From contig JAQTNV010000063.1 of NCBI GenBank assembly GCA_028713675.1, positions 1-19,568 of the forward strand: a stretch of 19,568 nucleotides of DNA, written 5' to 3'. The stretch's first letter is position 1. Each line of letters opens with the position of its first letter. Of the stretch, positions 6,741 to 14,990 are shown piece after piece. The DNA comes from a bacterium (GTDB lineage: Bacteria > Desulfobacterota > JAPLJL01). Made by a program: the position numbers and the translations under genes. Under the pieces are notes generated by a model, which did no database searches, was not told where the DNA came from, and was given only the letters and a program-made list of their open reading frames with translations.

Positions 6741-7772
6741 ATGAGCAACGCGAAAAAACTTTCCCTGATTATCCTGGCTTTCCTCGGAGCCTCCGTGTGG
6801 TGGTTGGTTTACCGGAGTCTCGACCCGTTCGCCAATTGGTTCACCTACGACCTCTTGAAGATGGTCACCGGCAGCCGCCTGGCCCTGGCCGTTGAATTTT
6901 TTATCTTCGAGGCGCCCAAAGTCCTGATGCTCCTGGTCGTGGTCGTTTTCGGGGTGGGAATCGTGCGTTCATTTTTCACCCCGGAGCGAACCCGCCGCAT
7001 CCTGACCGGTAAATTTGAAGCCATCGGCAACGTCCTGGCCGCCCTGCTAGGCGTGGTCACGCCGTTCTGTTCCTGCTCGGCCGTGCCGCTCTTTATCGGT
7101 TTCGTGACCACAGGTATCCCGCTGGGCGTCACCCTTTCCTTTCTCATCTCCGCGCCCATGGTCAACGAGGTCGCGCTGGTTCTGTTGTTTGGACTTTTCG
7201 GCTGGAAAGTGGCGGCGCTCTATATGGGCGCTGGTCTGATCATTGCCATCGCGTCCGGGTGGGTAATCGGCAAGCTCCACCTCGAGCGTTGGGTTGAAAG
7301 TTGGGTCTATGAAACGGGGACGGGCGCCAAACCGGCTAACGATAACATGCCGCTGACCTGGGATGAACGGGTGCGATTCGGTCGCGACTCCGTGAATGAA
7401 ATCGTCGGGAAGGTCTGGCCTTACGTGCTGGCCGGTATCGCGGTGGGGGCCGGTATCCACGGCTATGTTCCCCAGGACTTTATGGCCTCGATCATGGGCA
7501 AGAACGCCTGGTGGGCCGTGCCGATCGCCGTCTTGATCGGTATACCCATGTACTCGAATGCGGCGGGGATAATTCCGATCGTCCAGGCTCTGCTCGAAAA
7601 GGGAGCGGCTTTGGGGACCGTGCTCGCGTTCATGATGTCGGTGATCGCACTATCGTTGCCGGAATTCATCATCCTGCGGAAAGTGCTCCGACCGCAGCTC
7701 ATCACCACCTTTGCCGCCGTAGTGGGGATAGGGATTATGGTCATAGGGTACCTGTTCAATTTCCTGATTTAA
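6741..7772 (+). CDS. ArsP-like permease (DUF318/UPF0718 family)
   Basis: A 343-residue integral membrane protein with about eight hydrophobic segments in two halves. The family hallmark TPFCSCSAVPLFIGF (C110, C112) is in the first half, with ISAPMVNEVAL following; the second half has GIPMYSNAAGIIPI. Family members include ArsP, which exports trivalent organoarsenicals, and other permeases that occur next to small CxxC thioredoxins, as here. The position directly behind arsR and its operator supports a role in arsenical or metalloid efflux; the exact substrate is inference. The Shine-Dalgarno is poor (AGGA about 12 bp before the ATG). Confidence 0.88.
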   Translation: MSNAKKLSLIILAFLGASVWWLVYRSLDPFANWFTYDLLKMVTGSRLALAVEFFIFEAPKVLMLLVVVVFGVGIVRSFFTPERTRRILTGKFEAIGNVLAALLGVVTPFCSCSAVPLFIGFVTTGIPLGVTLSFLISAPMVNEVALVLLFGLFGWKVAALYMGAGLIIAIASGWVIGKLHLERWVESWVYETGTGAKPANDNMPLTWDERVRFGRDSVNEIVGKVWPYVLAGIAVGAGIHGYVPQDFMASIMGKNAWWAVPIAVLIGIPMYSNAAGIIPIVQALLEKGAALGTVLAFMMSVIALSLPEFIILRKVLRPQLITTFAAVVGIGIMVIGYLFNFLI

Positions 7773-7823
7773 AAACAGAAAGCAAACTGCTTCTTTTCTC
7801 GAGACGAAAGAATGACACGAATA

Positions 7824-7837
7824 CGTTATTAATAACG
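7824..7837. promoter_or_regulatory. Palindrome before the thioredoxin ribosome-binding site
   Basis: A perfect 14-bp palindrome, CGTTATTAATAACG, ends 2 bp before the strong AAGGAGG of the small thioredoxin gene. It could be a protein-binding site, or a weak mRNA hairpin acting on translation or decay. It has no match to the two ArsR-type operators beyond AT-richness. Confidence 0.3.
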
Positions 7838-7850
7838 GAAGGAGGTTTAA

Positions 7851-8087
7851 ATGAAGATTAAAATATTGGGTCCGGGTTGTATGAACTGCGAAAAGCTTTA
7901 CGAAACCACCAAGAGCGCCGTTGCCGAGCTGAAACTCGATGCCGAGCTGGAAAAGGTCAGCGACCTCCGCGAGATCCAGAAATACATCATGATGACCCCG
8001 GGTTTGGTCGTAGATGAGAAGGTGGTGCATCAGGGCAAACCTCTCCCGGACAAGGAAAAGGTCAAGAAACTGCTCCAGTCCAAATAG
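7851..8087 (+). CDS. Small thioredoxin-fold protein (Thioredoxin_3, redox-active disulfide protein 2 type)
   Basis: A 78-residue protein with the active site GCMNC (C10, C13) after beta-1, and the cis-proline loop TPGLVVDEKV at about 49-58. Its length matches the short thioredoxins that are commonly encoded beside DUF318 permeases. It is cytoplasmic, with no signal peptide. A likely role is to reduce arsenicals or the cysteines of partner proteins in the same operon (inference). The Shine-Dalgarno AAGGAGG is ideal. It lies between the permease and the arsF-like gene. Confidence 0.92.
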   Translation: MKIKILGPGCMNCEKLYETTKSAVAELKLDAELEKVSDLREIQKYIMMTPGLVVDEKVVHQGKPLPDKEKVKKLLQSK

Positions 8088-8127
8088 CTCTTTTTGTCCA
8101 CCCTCTTAAGCAAGGAGCAAAGCAAAC

Positions 8128-8658
8128 ATGAAGATAAAAACATTTGTGACGGTGGTTCTGCTTGCCTTCGTGGCCGTAAGCTTGGGCTGGCTCATTTTCA
8201 AAACAGGCCCGAGCAAAAAAACGAAAGCGGCTCCCAAATCCTACGCAACCGATGTGACCTCCCCTTCCATCCCGAAGGCAAGACCGACCGGCAGCGGCAA
8301 CCCCGGCGTTTCGCCCCGGCCTGACCGGGTCATCCTTTATTATTTCCATACCACCTCTCGATGCCCCACCTGCCATAAAATTGAAAATTACACTAAGGAA
8401 GCGGTAGAGTCCGGGTTCTCTCAGGCGTTACAAGACGGTCGCGTTGAATTTCAGGTGCTCAATGTGGATGAGCCGGCGAATTCTCATTTCACCCAGGATT
8501 ACAAGCTTTTCACCAAGTCGGTGGTGGTCGCGGATATCAAAGAAGGGAAACAAGTGCGGTGGAAAAATCTGGCCAAAGTCTGGGAGCTGGTCGGAAACCA
8601 ACAGCTCTTCATTAAATACATTCAGGATGAAGTAACCCTTTATCTACAGGGAAAATAA
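8128..8658 (+). CDS. arsF: ArsF-like membrane-anchored thioredoxin-fold protein
   Basis: A 176-residue protein with an N-terminal membrane helix (about 5-24), a Pro/Ser/Lys-rich linker (about 28-65) and a thioredoxin-like domain with RVILYYFHTTSRCPTC. The CxxC cysteines are C79 and C82. This matches the ArsF family of arsEFG-type clusters, which are linked to nitroaromatic arsenical resistance. The domain probably faces the periplasm and exchanges electrons with the CcdA-like protein encoded next, 2 bp downstream (inference from CcdA/DsbD systems). Family annotation as a nitroreductase subunit exists, but nothing in the sequence shows flavin binding. The start is chosen for AAGGAG about 12 bp upstream and the good signal-anchor. 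Confidence 0.85.
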   Translation: MKIKTFVTVVLLAFVAVSLGWLIFKTGPSKKTKAAPKSYATDVTSPSIPKARPTGSGNPGVSPRPDRVILYYFHTTSRCPTCHKIENYTKEAVESGFSQALQDGRVEFQVLNVDEPANSHFTQDYKLFTKSVVVADIKEGKQVRWKNLAKVWELVGNQQLFIKYIQDEVTLYLQGK

Positions 8659-8660
8659 TC

Positions 8661-9344
8661 TTGTTCTGGTTGGGCGCGTTATCCGCTTTCTGGCTGGGAT
8701 TGTTGACCGCGATCAGTCCCTGCCCGCTCGCCACCAATATCGCGGCGATCTCGTTCATCGGCCGGAAAATCGGCAGCCCGCGTCGGGCTTTCTTTTCCGG
8801 CGCGGCTTACACCATCGGCCGGTCATTAACTTATATAGTCATCGCGGCCGTCCTGGTCGCGGGCCTCACCGCCGTTCCCCAGGCGTCCTGGTTCTTGCAG
8901 AAATACATGAATCAATTCCTGGGCCCCCTGCTGATCATCGTGGGCATGTTCCTGTTGGAACTGATCCGGTTCACCCCCCCGGCCCTGGTGAGCAATAAGC
9001 GAATGGAGAAACAAGCGGAAAAATCCGGGCTGATGAGCTCGGGTTTCCTGGGCATCATGTTCGCGCTGTCTTTCTGCCCGGTTTCCGCCGCCCTTTTTTT
9101 CGGGAGCCTGGTTCCGCTTTCCGTAAAGCATGATTCCGTCTTCATCCTGCCCCTCTTCTACGGGATCGGGACAGGCCTGCCGGTCCTGGCCTTCGCCCTG
9201 GCCATTGCCCTGGGGGCAAAATCCCTGACCCAGGTGTTCAATCGTCTCGGCCGCGTGGAATTATGGGCCCGGCGGGGTACCGGTATGATTTTCATCCTCA
9301 TCGGGATATATTTTTGCTTGCGGTTCATTTTCGTTCTTTTTTAA
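8661..9344 (+). CDS. arsG: ArsG-like / CcdA-family membrane protein
   Basis: A 227-residue protein with about six membrane helices. The two CcdA-type motifs [10 protein letters not shown] (C21) and [11 protein letters not shown] (C139) place one cysteine in each half, as in DsbD/CcdA electron carriers. Start is the TTG at 8661, 2 bp after the arsF stop codon, with AGGGA upstream; no ATG in frame lies near enough. Together with ArsF it would pass electrons across the membrane or export reduced aromatic arsenicals; annotated ArsG proteins are described as aminobenzylarsenical efflux permeases. Which role holds here is not visible. It ends 20 bp before acr3. Confidence 0.85.
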   Translation: MFWLGALSAFWLGLLTAISPCPLATNIAAISFIGRKIGSPRRAFFSGAAYTIGRSLTYIVIAAVLVAGLTAVPQASWFLQKYMNQFLGPLLIIVGMFLLELIRFTPPALVSNKRMEKQAEKSGLMSSGFLGIMFALSFCPVSAALFFGSLVPLSVKHDSVFILPLFYGIGTGLPVLAFALAIALGAKSLTQVFNRLGRVELWARRGTGMIFILIGIYFCLRFIFVLF

Positions 9345-9364
9345 CGAAGAAAAGGAGCCCCGCC

Positions 9365-10414
9365 ATGACCGCCGTGAAAAAGCTCTCGTTTCTGGACCGC
9401 TTCCTGACCCTCTGGATCTTCCTGGCCATGGGCCTCGGGATCGGGATCGGCTATTTTGCCCCGGCCTTGACCCGCTTCATTACCAGTTTGCAGGTGGGCA
9501 CCACCTCCATCCCGATCGCCATCGGCCTGATCCTGATGATGTACCCGCCACTGACCAAGGTGAAGTACGAGGAGATGGGAAAGGTCCTGAAAAACAAGCG
9601 GCTTCTTCTTATCTCTCTCCTCCAGAACTGGGTAATTGGTCCGCTCCTCATGTTTGTCCTCGCTATTATCTTTCTTCGGGACTATCCCGAATACATGATC
9701 GGGGTGATCCTGGTGGGGCTCGCCCGCTGTATCGCCATGGTAATTGTGTGGAACGAGCTGGCCGATGGCGACCGTGAGCTGGCGGTGGGGCTGGTAGCTT
9801 TCAACGCCATCTTCCAGGTGCTGTTTTATGCTGTGTATATCTACCTTTTCATCACCCTGGCCCTAAACTGGCTCGGCCTGGCCGAAGGACTGAACATTAA
9901 GATCTCCATGTGGGAGTCAGCCAAAACCGTTTTCATTTTCCTCGGCATCCCCTTCCTCGCCGGGGTCATCACCAGATTTTCCATCCTTAAAGCCAAGGGC
10001 AAGGAGTGGTTTGAAAATGTCTTTGCCCCGAAAATCAGCCCCCTAACCTTGGTCGCCCTCCTCTTCACCATCATCGTAATGTTTTCCCTGAAGGGGGAAT
10101 ACATCATCAAGGAGCCCCTCGATGTTCTCCGGGTGGCGGTCCCGATGGGTTTTTACTTTTTCATAATGTGGTTCGCTACCTTCTTCCTGGTGAAAAAAAT
10201 CGGGGGTAGCTACGGTCAGACGGTCGCCACCTCCTTCACCGCCGCCAGCAACGACTTCGAGCTCGCCATCGCCGTGGCCATCGCCATTTTCGGCATCGAA
10301 TCGAAGCAGGCCTTCGCCACCGTGATCGGTCCCCTCCTCGAGGTGCCGGTCCTCATCAGCCTGGTTAATGTCGCTTTGCGATACCGGAAAAAATATTGGG
10401 GAGGCGAGGGGTGA
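9365..10414 (+). CDS. acr3: Arsenite efflux transporter ACR3
   Basis: A 349-residue integral membrane transporter of the ACR3 (BASS-like) family, which exports As(III) using the proton-motive force. Ten hydrophobic segments are visible. The essential cysteine lies in [19 protein letters not shown] (C122), and the conserved glutamate in [13 protein letters not shown] (E299). The start at 9365 has AAGGAG 8 bp upstream; the frame is open further upstream but that part overlaps arsG. The stop overlaps the next start by one base (TGATG), which implies translational coupling. This is the core resistance gene of the operon. Confidence 0.97.
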   Translation: MTAVKKLSFLDRFLTLWIFLAMGLGIGIGYFAPALTRFITSLQVGTTSIPIAIGLILMMYPPLTKVKYEEMGKVLKNKRLLLISLLQNWVIGPLLMFVLAIIFLRDYPEYMIGVILVGLARCIAMVIVWNELADGDRELAVGLVAFNAIFQVLFYAVYIYLFITLALNWLGLAEGLNIKISMWESAKTVFIFLGIPFLAGVITRFSILKAKGKEWFENVFAPKISPLTLVALLFTIIVMFSLKGEYIIKEPLDVLRVAVPMGFYFFIMWFATFFLVKKIGGSYGQTVATSFTAASNDFELAIAVAIAIFGIESKQAFATVIGPLLEVPVLISLVNVALRYRKKYWGGEG

Positions 10415-10620
10415 TGCTCGAAATAAAAAAATCGGTCGTGGCTTTGGAGCCAGAGGAAGTTATGGAGCTCGAGCGGATAATGATCGACCAGGATCAGGAG
10501 GCCGCTTTTGCCTTCCTGAAGAAATCCATCTATCAGAAAATCGCCCACTCTCAGAAGGACCGGCTCCAATCTCACCTTGATTCCGGAGATAACCCGGTGG
10601 AAAAATTCCGCACACGCTGA
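10414..10620 (+). CDS. Small protein coupled to acr3, unknown function
   Basis: A 68-residue acidic-then-basic helical protein with EPEEVMELERIMIDQD and KKSIYQKIAH. It has no cysteine, membrane helix or signal. The ATG at 10414 shares its first base with the acr3 stop codon, so translation is very likely coupled to acr3. I do not recognise the family. By position it may be an accessory of the ars operon (inference). The region to the next gene (10621-10741) holds no gene. Confidence 0.7.
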   Translation: MLEIKKSVVALEPEEVMELERIMIDQDQEAAFAFLKKSIYQKIAHSQKDRLQSHLDSGDNPVEKFRTR

Positions 10621-10741
10621 TTTAATAATACCCGGCTGAGGGCTGTCCGCCCCGACCGCCCCGGTTGCCCGGCCGGCCCTAACCAGGAAAAGCATGAACA
10701 ACCGGGAAAGAAGTTGAGGAACCAGAAAAAAAGGAGCGCTT

Positions 10742-11050
10742 ATGTTCAAAGTAACCGAAAAGGCCAGTGGCATGATCCAAACCTATTTGGACCAACAGAA
10801 AAAGAAATATTCCGTCCGGCTTTTAATCCAGGCCAGCTGAGGGGGCCCATCCTTGGGCCTGGCTCTGGATGAGCCGCAGGAAACCGATTTAACCTTTACC
10901 GACCGGGGCATCAATTACCTGATCGATAAAATTTTGTTTGATGAGATCAAGCCCGTCAGCATTGATTTTATTGATGCAGTCAAAGGGGGCGGATATAAGA
11001 TTTCTTCAAGCTTGCCGGCGGCCAAGGGTTGCGATTCCGGCTGTTGTTAG
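10742..11050 (+). CDS. HesB/IscA-like selenoprotein with in-frame TGA (Sec) at 10838-10840
   Basis: The reading frame from 10742 gives 102 residues if the TGA at codon 33 is read through: MFKVTEKASGMIQTYL, then RLLIQAS, Sec, GGPSLGLALDEPQETD, ending CDSGCC. Both sides of the TGA are in one frame and match the HesB-like family, in which this site is selenocysteine or cysteine in different species. Shine-Dalgarno AAGGAG is 5 bp before the ATG. A hairpin suited to a bSECIS follows the TGA. IscA/HesB proteins bind iron or Fe-S clusters; the role of this branch is not established. It lies 121 bp behind the ars gene set and may be co-transcribed. A nonsense mutation is the alternative, made unlikely by the intact reading frame and the position. 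Confidence 0.85.
10858..10880 (+). promoter_or_regulatory. Predicted bSECIS hairpin
   Basis: Downstream of the in-frame TGA, GGCTC (10861-10865) pairs with GAGCC (10871-10875) around the loop TGGAT; CCT and AGG extend the stem past a 2-nt bulge. The loop begins 25 nt after the TGA and its second base is G, as described for bacterial SECIS elements (16-37 nt, G among the first two loop bases). A competing stem, 10843-10849 with 10854-10860, is possible. Confidence 0.65.
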
Positions 11051-11116
11051 TTTAGGCAAATAATCTCTTATTGTTGTATTTTCTCGTCATCGTTTTTGAT
11101 TTAACCTAATCAGACA

Positions 11117-11878
11117 ATGTCGGAATATCTTCGCTATACCTACGCCCTGGATGAACGGGAGCTGGCCCGTCTCAAGGCGGAGCTCTCCGCCCGGAACCAG
11201 GCCCTTCCCGAAATCGAAAAAACCCCCTGCAAGGTTCTCGACCCCCGGATCCCCATCGGCTGCGCGACCCCGGACTCCTGGAATCAGGGTTCCTGTAAGC
11301 GGCGGGGCTCCTGGTACCGCCGGTCCGGCCAGGCGGGGAAATATCTCGTCGGCAGCGCCTTCCGGCTCGAGGGATTTCCCGGGGGCACGGTCATCACCGA
11401 GACGAACTTTACCCCTCCTCGCCTTCCCGGCCGGGAGGAACAGCTCGAGCTGATCCAATCGAAGGTCTACCAGTCGGAGAAACCGGTTGACTGGGAAAAC
11501 GTCGAAAGCTCAGAGATCATGGAACTCTTTAAGGATTTTAAATCCATGGGCACCCGGGAGATTCCCGCGCTCCTCAAGCGCCTGAAACCCCTAGGGCTCC
11601 GGGGCCTGACCAAGGCCACCGTCCTGTTCCGGGAAATCTTCGTCACCAACTGCGCCAACCACGCCAACTTTATGGATCCCCGCTACTTCGTGGAGGAAAA
11701 CGGGGAGAAAATTCCTTATTCCATTTCCGATAATACGCTTTTTATCTGCTCGGCCTGCGCGGAGTATTTCGACCTCGTCGGGAGCGGCTTCAAGACCAAG
11801 CTGGTGGTCCCCTGCCTGGGCGCGGCCATCTACGGGATCATGAGGATCAATCGCTACCATCAGGTGCGGAAGCTATAA
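11117..11878 (+). CDS. Conserved-looking cysteine-containing protein, unknown function
   Basis: A 253-residue soluble protein I do not recognise. It has cysteines at 38, 49, 60, 179, 201, 204 and 223. CSACAEYF (201-208) and TNCANHANF (178-186) look like metal or cofactor ligands, and a C-terminal segment with PCLGAAIYGI is hydrophobic but short. No signal peptide is seen. It starts 66 bp after the HesB-like gene and its stop is 10 bp before the diguanylate cyclase start, so co-transcription with the latter is likely. No clear Shine-Dalgarno precedes the ATG. The frame has the same codon character as its neighbours, supporting that it is real. Confidence 0.75.
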   Translation: MSEYLRYTYALDERELARLKAELSARNQALPEIEKTPCKVLDPRIPIGCATPDSWNQGSCKRRGSWYRRSGQAGKYLVGSAFRLEGFPGGTVITETNFTPPRLPGREEQLELIQSKVYQSEKPVDWENVESSEIMELFKDFKSMGTREIPALLKRLKPLGLRGLTKATVLFREIFVTNCANHANFMDPRYFVEENGEKIPYSISDNTLFICSACAEYFDLVGSGFKTKLVVPCLGAAIYGIMRINRYHQVRKL

Positions 11879-11888
11879 TTGTAGCTGT

Positions 11889-12803
11889 ATGAAAACCGAC
11901 CCGGTTATCCCTCCGGACCTTCTCGAGCACCTTTACGACGGGATCTACATTCTCGGCCGGGACCGCAAGATCGTATTCTGGAACCAGGCCGCCGGGCGGA
12001 TTTCCGGGTATCCCTCCGCCGAGACCCTGGGCAAAAGCTGCCACGACCATATCCTCACCCACCTGGACGATGAAGGCCAGAATATCTGCCATACGCCCCT
12101 CTGCCCGATCGACCAGGCTTTTTCCGACGGCAAAATCCATGACACCCAAGCCTTTCTCCAGCACAAGGATGGCTATCGGGTCCCGGTCGAGATCCGCACC
12201 GTCCCGGTTCTCGACGCCCGGGGTGAGATTGAGCGGGTCGTGGAGATCTTCCGCGAGTATCTGCTCCCCGAAGCCACCCGCCAGCGGATCGAGGAGCTGG
12301 AAAAACTGGCGCTGATCGATTCCCTCACCGGTCTGGCCAACCGCCGCTTCGCCGAGATCACCATCGGATCGCGCCTGGCGGAAACCCAGCGGAACATCTG
12401 GCCCTTCGGCCTCCTCTTCCTCGATATCGACAATTTCAAGGGGATCAACGACAGCTTCGGACACGACGCGGGCGACCGGGCCCTGATGATGATCGCCAAA
12501 ACCCTGATCAATACCCTCCGGCCCTACGATTTCGTCAGCCGCTGGGGTGGGGAGGAATTCGTGGTGCTGATCGTCAACGTGAACCGGGAGAAACTGCTTA
12601 AGGTGGCGGAAAAGCTCCGCCTCTTCATGGAAAAATCCACCTTCCCGCTGGGGGGAACCCGCCGCCGGGTCACGGTCTCGATCGGGGCCGCCCTGGCCCG
12701 GCCGGAGGATACCCCGGAATCCATCGTGAAAAGAGCCGACCAGGCCATGTACCGGTGCAAACAGACCGGGCGAAACTGCATCCGGATAGAAGAAGGGTCA
12801 TAG
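11889..12803 (+). CDS. PAS-GGDEF diguanylate cyclase
   Basis: A 304-residue cytoplasmic enzyme making cyclic di-GMP from GTP. An N-terminal PAS domain (about 10-120) has LYDGIYILGRDRKIVFWNQAA and a set of cysteines and histidines: C51, H52, H54, H58, C67 and C72. A short helix (about 128-140) leads to the GGDEF domain: LIDSLTGLANRRFAE, DIDNFKGINDSFGHDAGD, and the active site GGEEF at 220-224. RPYD at 211-214, five residues before it, is the product-inhibition I-site (RxxD). The enzyme therefore looks active and feedback-regulated. It follows the unknown cysteine protein by 10 bp, and a PilZ receptor is encoded 3 kb away. Confidence 0.95.
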   Translation: MKTDPVIPPDLLEHLYDGIYILGRDRKIVFWNQAAGRISGYPSAETLGKSCHDHILTHLDDEGQNICHTPLCPIDQAFSDGKIHDTQAFLQHKDGYRVPVEIRTVPVLDARGEIERVVEIFREYLLPEATRQRIEELEKLALIDSLTGLANRRFAEITIGSRLAETQRNIWPFGLLFLDIDNFKGINDSFGHDAGDRALMMIAKTLINTLRPYDFVSRWGGEEFVVLIVNVNREKLLKVAEKLRLFMEKSTFPLGGTRRRVTVSIGAALARPEDTPESIVKRADQAMYRCKQTGRNCIRIEEGS

Positions 12804-12933
12804 GCAAAGGATAAAAGCGTCCATTGAGTCTATCGTGTCCATAGTGTCTATTGGGTGATGGGCAAAAAGCAGGGAGCACCAGCGCACCAGGCACAAGAAC
12901 ACCAGAGACAAAATCACCAAATGAATTTATTGC

Positions 12934-13010
12934 CCTATCTCCTATCTCCGATCTCCAATCTCCGCAGTTTGTTCTCTGCTTCCCGCTCCCTGCTCTATGC
13001 CCTATGCCCT
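12934..13010. repeat. Phased 7-bp degenerate tandem array
   Basis: Eleven contiguous heptamers between the convergent ends of the cyclase and the ABC-F gene. Read on the minus strand they are AGGGCAT twice, then AGAGCAG, GGAGCGG, GAAGCAG, AGAACAA, ACTGCGG, AGATTGG, AGATCGG and AGATAGG twice. The unit drifts but the 7-bp step is kept. The rest of 12804-13025 shows only similar low-complexity sequence and no gene. Confidence 0.7.
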
Positions 13011-13025
13011 TGGCGACTTCACCCC

Positions 13026-14990
13026 TCACCTATCATTTGAAGGCAGCTGTTCCAGGATCTCTTCCAGCTCGAGGTGGGATTTCTCCCAGCGTCCGTAGCG
13101 GGCGGGCAAGGCCTCCTTCACCCGGGCGTACTCGCCTTTCAGGGAAATCACGAGCTCGCTGTCCTTGTAGGTATCCGGAAGCGCGAGCCGCTCTTCGATT
13201 TCTTTCTTTCTCGTCTCAAGACCCACGATTTCCTCCTCCAGCTTCCCGATCTCTTCCTTGAGCTCGTTCCGTCTCCGGCTCACGGCCTGCCTGGCCTCGG
13301 CCTCCAGGCGTTTCTGGTCCCGGGTCTTTCTTCCCCCGGGGGCGGGATCTTTTTCCCGGGCCGGGGAGCCGGTTTCCGGTTCCGCCGGTTCCGAAACCGC
13401 CGGTTTTTTCGCGATATAATCCGAATAATTCCCGGTATACTCAAACAGTTTTCCGGCCCTGAGCTCCACCACCCGATGGACGAGCTTATCGAGAAAGTAA
13501 CGGTCGTGGGAGATCACCAGGAGGGTGCCGTCGAAATCGTTCAGGGCTTCCTCCAGGGCCGCGCGGGCGGCCTGGTCCAGGTGGTTGGTGGGCTCGTCCA
13601 TGATGAGGAAATTGACCGGGGCCAGCAGAATCTTGGCCAGCGAGACCCGGGCCTTTTCACCCCCGGAGAGGGCCGCGATCCTTTTCTCCGCGTCGTCCCC
13701 GCGGAACTGGAAAACCCCGAGCGCGTTCCGGACCTCCTGCCGGAGACGGCTGGACGCGGAGTCGGCCACCTCCCGGTAAACGGTTTTTTCCGGGTCGAGG
13801 ATGTCCGCCTGATGCTGTTCGTAATAGCCGATCGCGGTCCGCTGGCCGAGCGCAAGCCGGCCGGCGGCCGGGGCGAGTTCCCCGGCGATCAGGCGGGCCA
13901 GGGTGGTCTTGCCCTCCCCGTTCCCGCCGATCAGGGCGATCCGCTCCCCCCGGTAGATGGCGAGATCCAGCCCGGAAAAGATCGTGCGTTCGCCGTAGCG
14001 GAACTCCAGTTTTTCCGCCCGGACCACGTCGTGGTAGCTTTTCTCCTCGACCGAGAGCCGGAAGCCGAAGCGCGGGGGGGGCGGGGGCGGGAGCTCGGGT
14101 TCCACCATATTTTCGAGGATCCGCATCCGGCTCTGCACCTGCACCGCCCGGTCGTTCCAGGCCCGGTAACGGTTGATGTATCTCTGCTGGCGCTCACGCT
14201 CCTCCCGCCATTCCTCATGGCGCTTCCGGGCCGCCTCGGCCCGCTTTTCCTTCTCGGTTTCGTAGAAGCGGTAATCCCCGGCGTAGAGCTCCAGCCGGCC
14301 CCGGTCGAGCTCGCCGATCTCCTGGGCCAGGCGGGTGAGAAAATAACGGTCGTGGGAAACCAGGAGGATGCTCCCCGGGAAAGACCGGAGGTATTCCTCC
14401 AGCCACTCGAGCGAGGGCAGGTCGAAATGGTTGGTCGGTTCATCGAGCAGAAGGAGGTCGGGCTTCGAGAACAGGAGGCGGCCCAGGTAGACCCGCATCC
14501 GGTACCCCCCGGAGAGCTCCCGGAGCGGGCGCCCGAAATCCTCCTCCCGGAACCCGAGGCCGGAAAGGATGATCTTGGCGTCGTTTTCCAGCCGGTAGCC
14601 GTCCAGACTCTCGAAGCGTTCCTCCAGCTCCGCGATCTCGCGCAGGAGAGTGTCGTGGGTTTCCGGGTGATGGGAGAGCCCGCGCTGCAGCGTGGCGATT
14701 TTCTGCTCGAGCGCCAGGATCTCCTCCCGTCCCTCCCTCACCGTCTCCAGCACCGTCCCGTGCCGGGCGGCGATTTCCTCCTGGGGCAGAAGCCCGATCC
14801 GGAAGCCCCGGGGCTTAATGATCGTCCCCTGGAACTCGAGCTCGCCCCGGATGATGCGGAGGAGGGTGGTCTTGCCCGCCCCGTTCGGGCCGACCAGTCC
14901 CACCCGGCGGCCGGGATGGATGTTCCAATTAACCCCGGCGAGGAGATCCCGCTCCCCGATCGAATAACAAATATCCTTGAGTTGAAGCAT
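13026..14990 (-). CDS. ABC-F family ATPase (Uup/YheS-type)
   Basis: A 654-residue soluble protein with two ATP-binding cassettes and no membrane domain. First cassette: Walker A GPNGAGKTT (34-42), signature LSGGY (159-163), Walker B LLLDEPTNHFD (180-190). Second cassette: GGNGEGKTT, signature LSGGE, LIMDEPTNHLD. The interdomain linker (about 240-310) is arginine-rich and helical. After residue 540 there is a charged region with a predicted coiled coil (RRNELKEEIGKLEEEIVGLE), as in the C-terminal domain of Uup. ABC-F proteins act on ribosomes; the subfamily cannot be fixed by eye. The gene is convergent with the cyclase. Confidence 0.95.
   Translation of the reverse strand: MLQLKDICYSIGERDLLAGVNWNIHPGRRVGLVGPNGAGKTTLLRIIRGELEFQGTIIKPRGFRIGLLPQEEIAARHGTVLETVREGREEILALEQKIATLQRGLSHHPETHDTLLREIAELEERFESLDGYRLENDAKIILSGLGFREEDFGRPLRELSGGYRMRVYLGRLLFSKPDLLLLDEPTNHFDLPSLEWLEEYLRSFPGSILLVSHDRYFLTRLAQEIGELDRGRLELYAGDYRFYETEKEKRAEAARKRHEEWREERERQQRYINRYRAWNDRAVQVQSRMRILENMVEPELPPPPPPRFGFRLSVEEKSYHDVVRAEKLEFRYGERTIFSGLDLAIYRGERIALIGGNGEGKTTLARLIAGELAPAAGRLALGQRTAIGYYEQHQADILDPEKTVYREVADSASSRLRQEVRNALGVFQFRGDDAEKRIAALSGGEKARVSLAKILLAPVNFLIMDEPTNHLDQAARAALEEALNDFDGTLLVISHDRYFLDKLVHRVVELRAGKLFEYTGNYSDYIAKKPAVSEPAEPETGSPAREKDPAPGGRKTRDQKRLEAEARQAVSRRRNELKEEIGKLEEEIVGLETRKKEIEERLALPDTYKDSELVISLKGEYARVKEALPARYGRWEKSHLELEEILEQLPSNDR

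Noticed and set aside
9263-9364. Longer ACR3 with 34 more N-terminal residues
   Set aside because: This extension overlaps the end of arsG, is unlike ACR3 N-termini, and the ATG at 9365 has a good Shine-Dalgarno.
10838-10840. Frameshift or nonsense mutation in the HesB-like gene
   Set aside because: Both sides are in the same frame, the position is the known Sec/Cys site, the Shine-Dalgarno is intact and a suitable hairpin follows; still not formally excluded.
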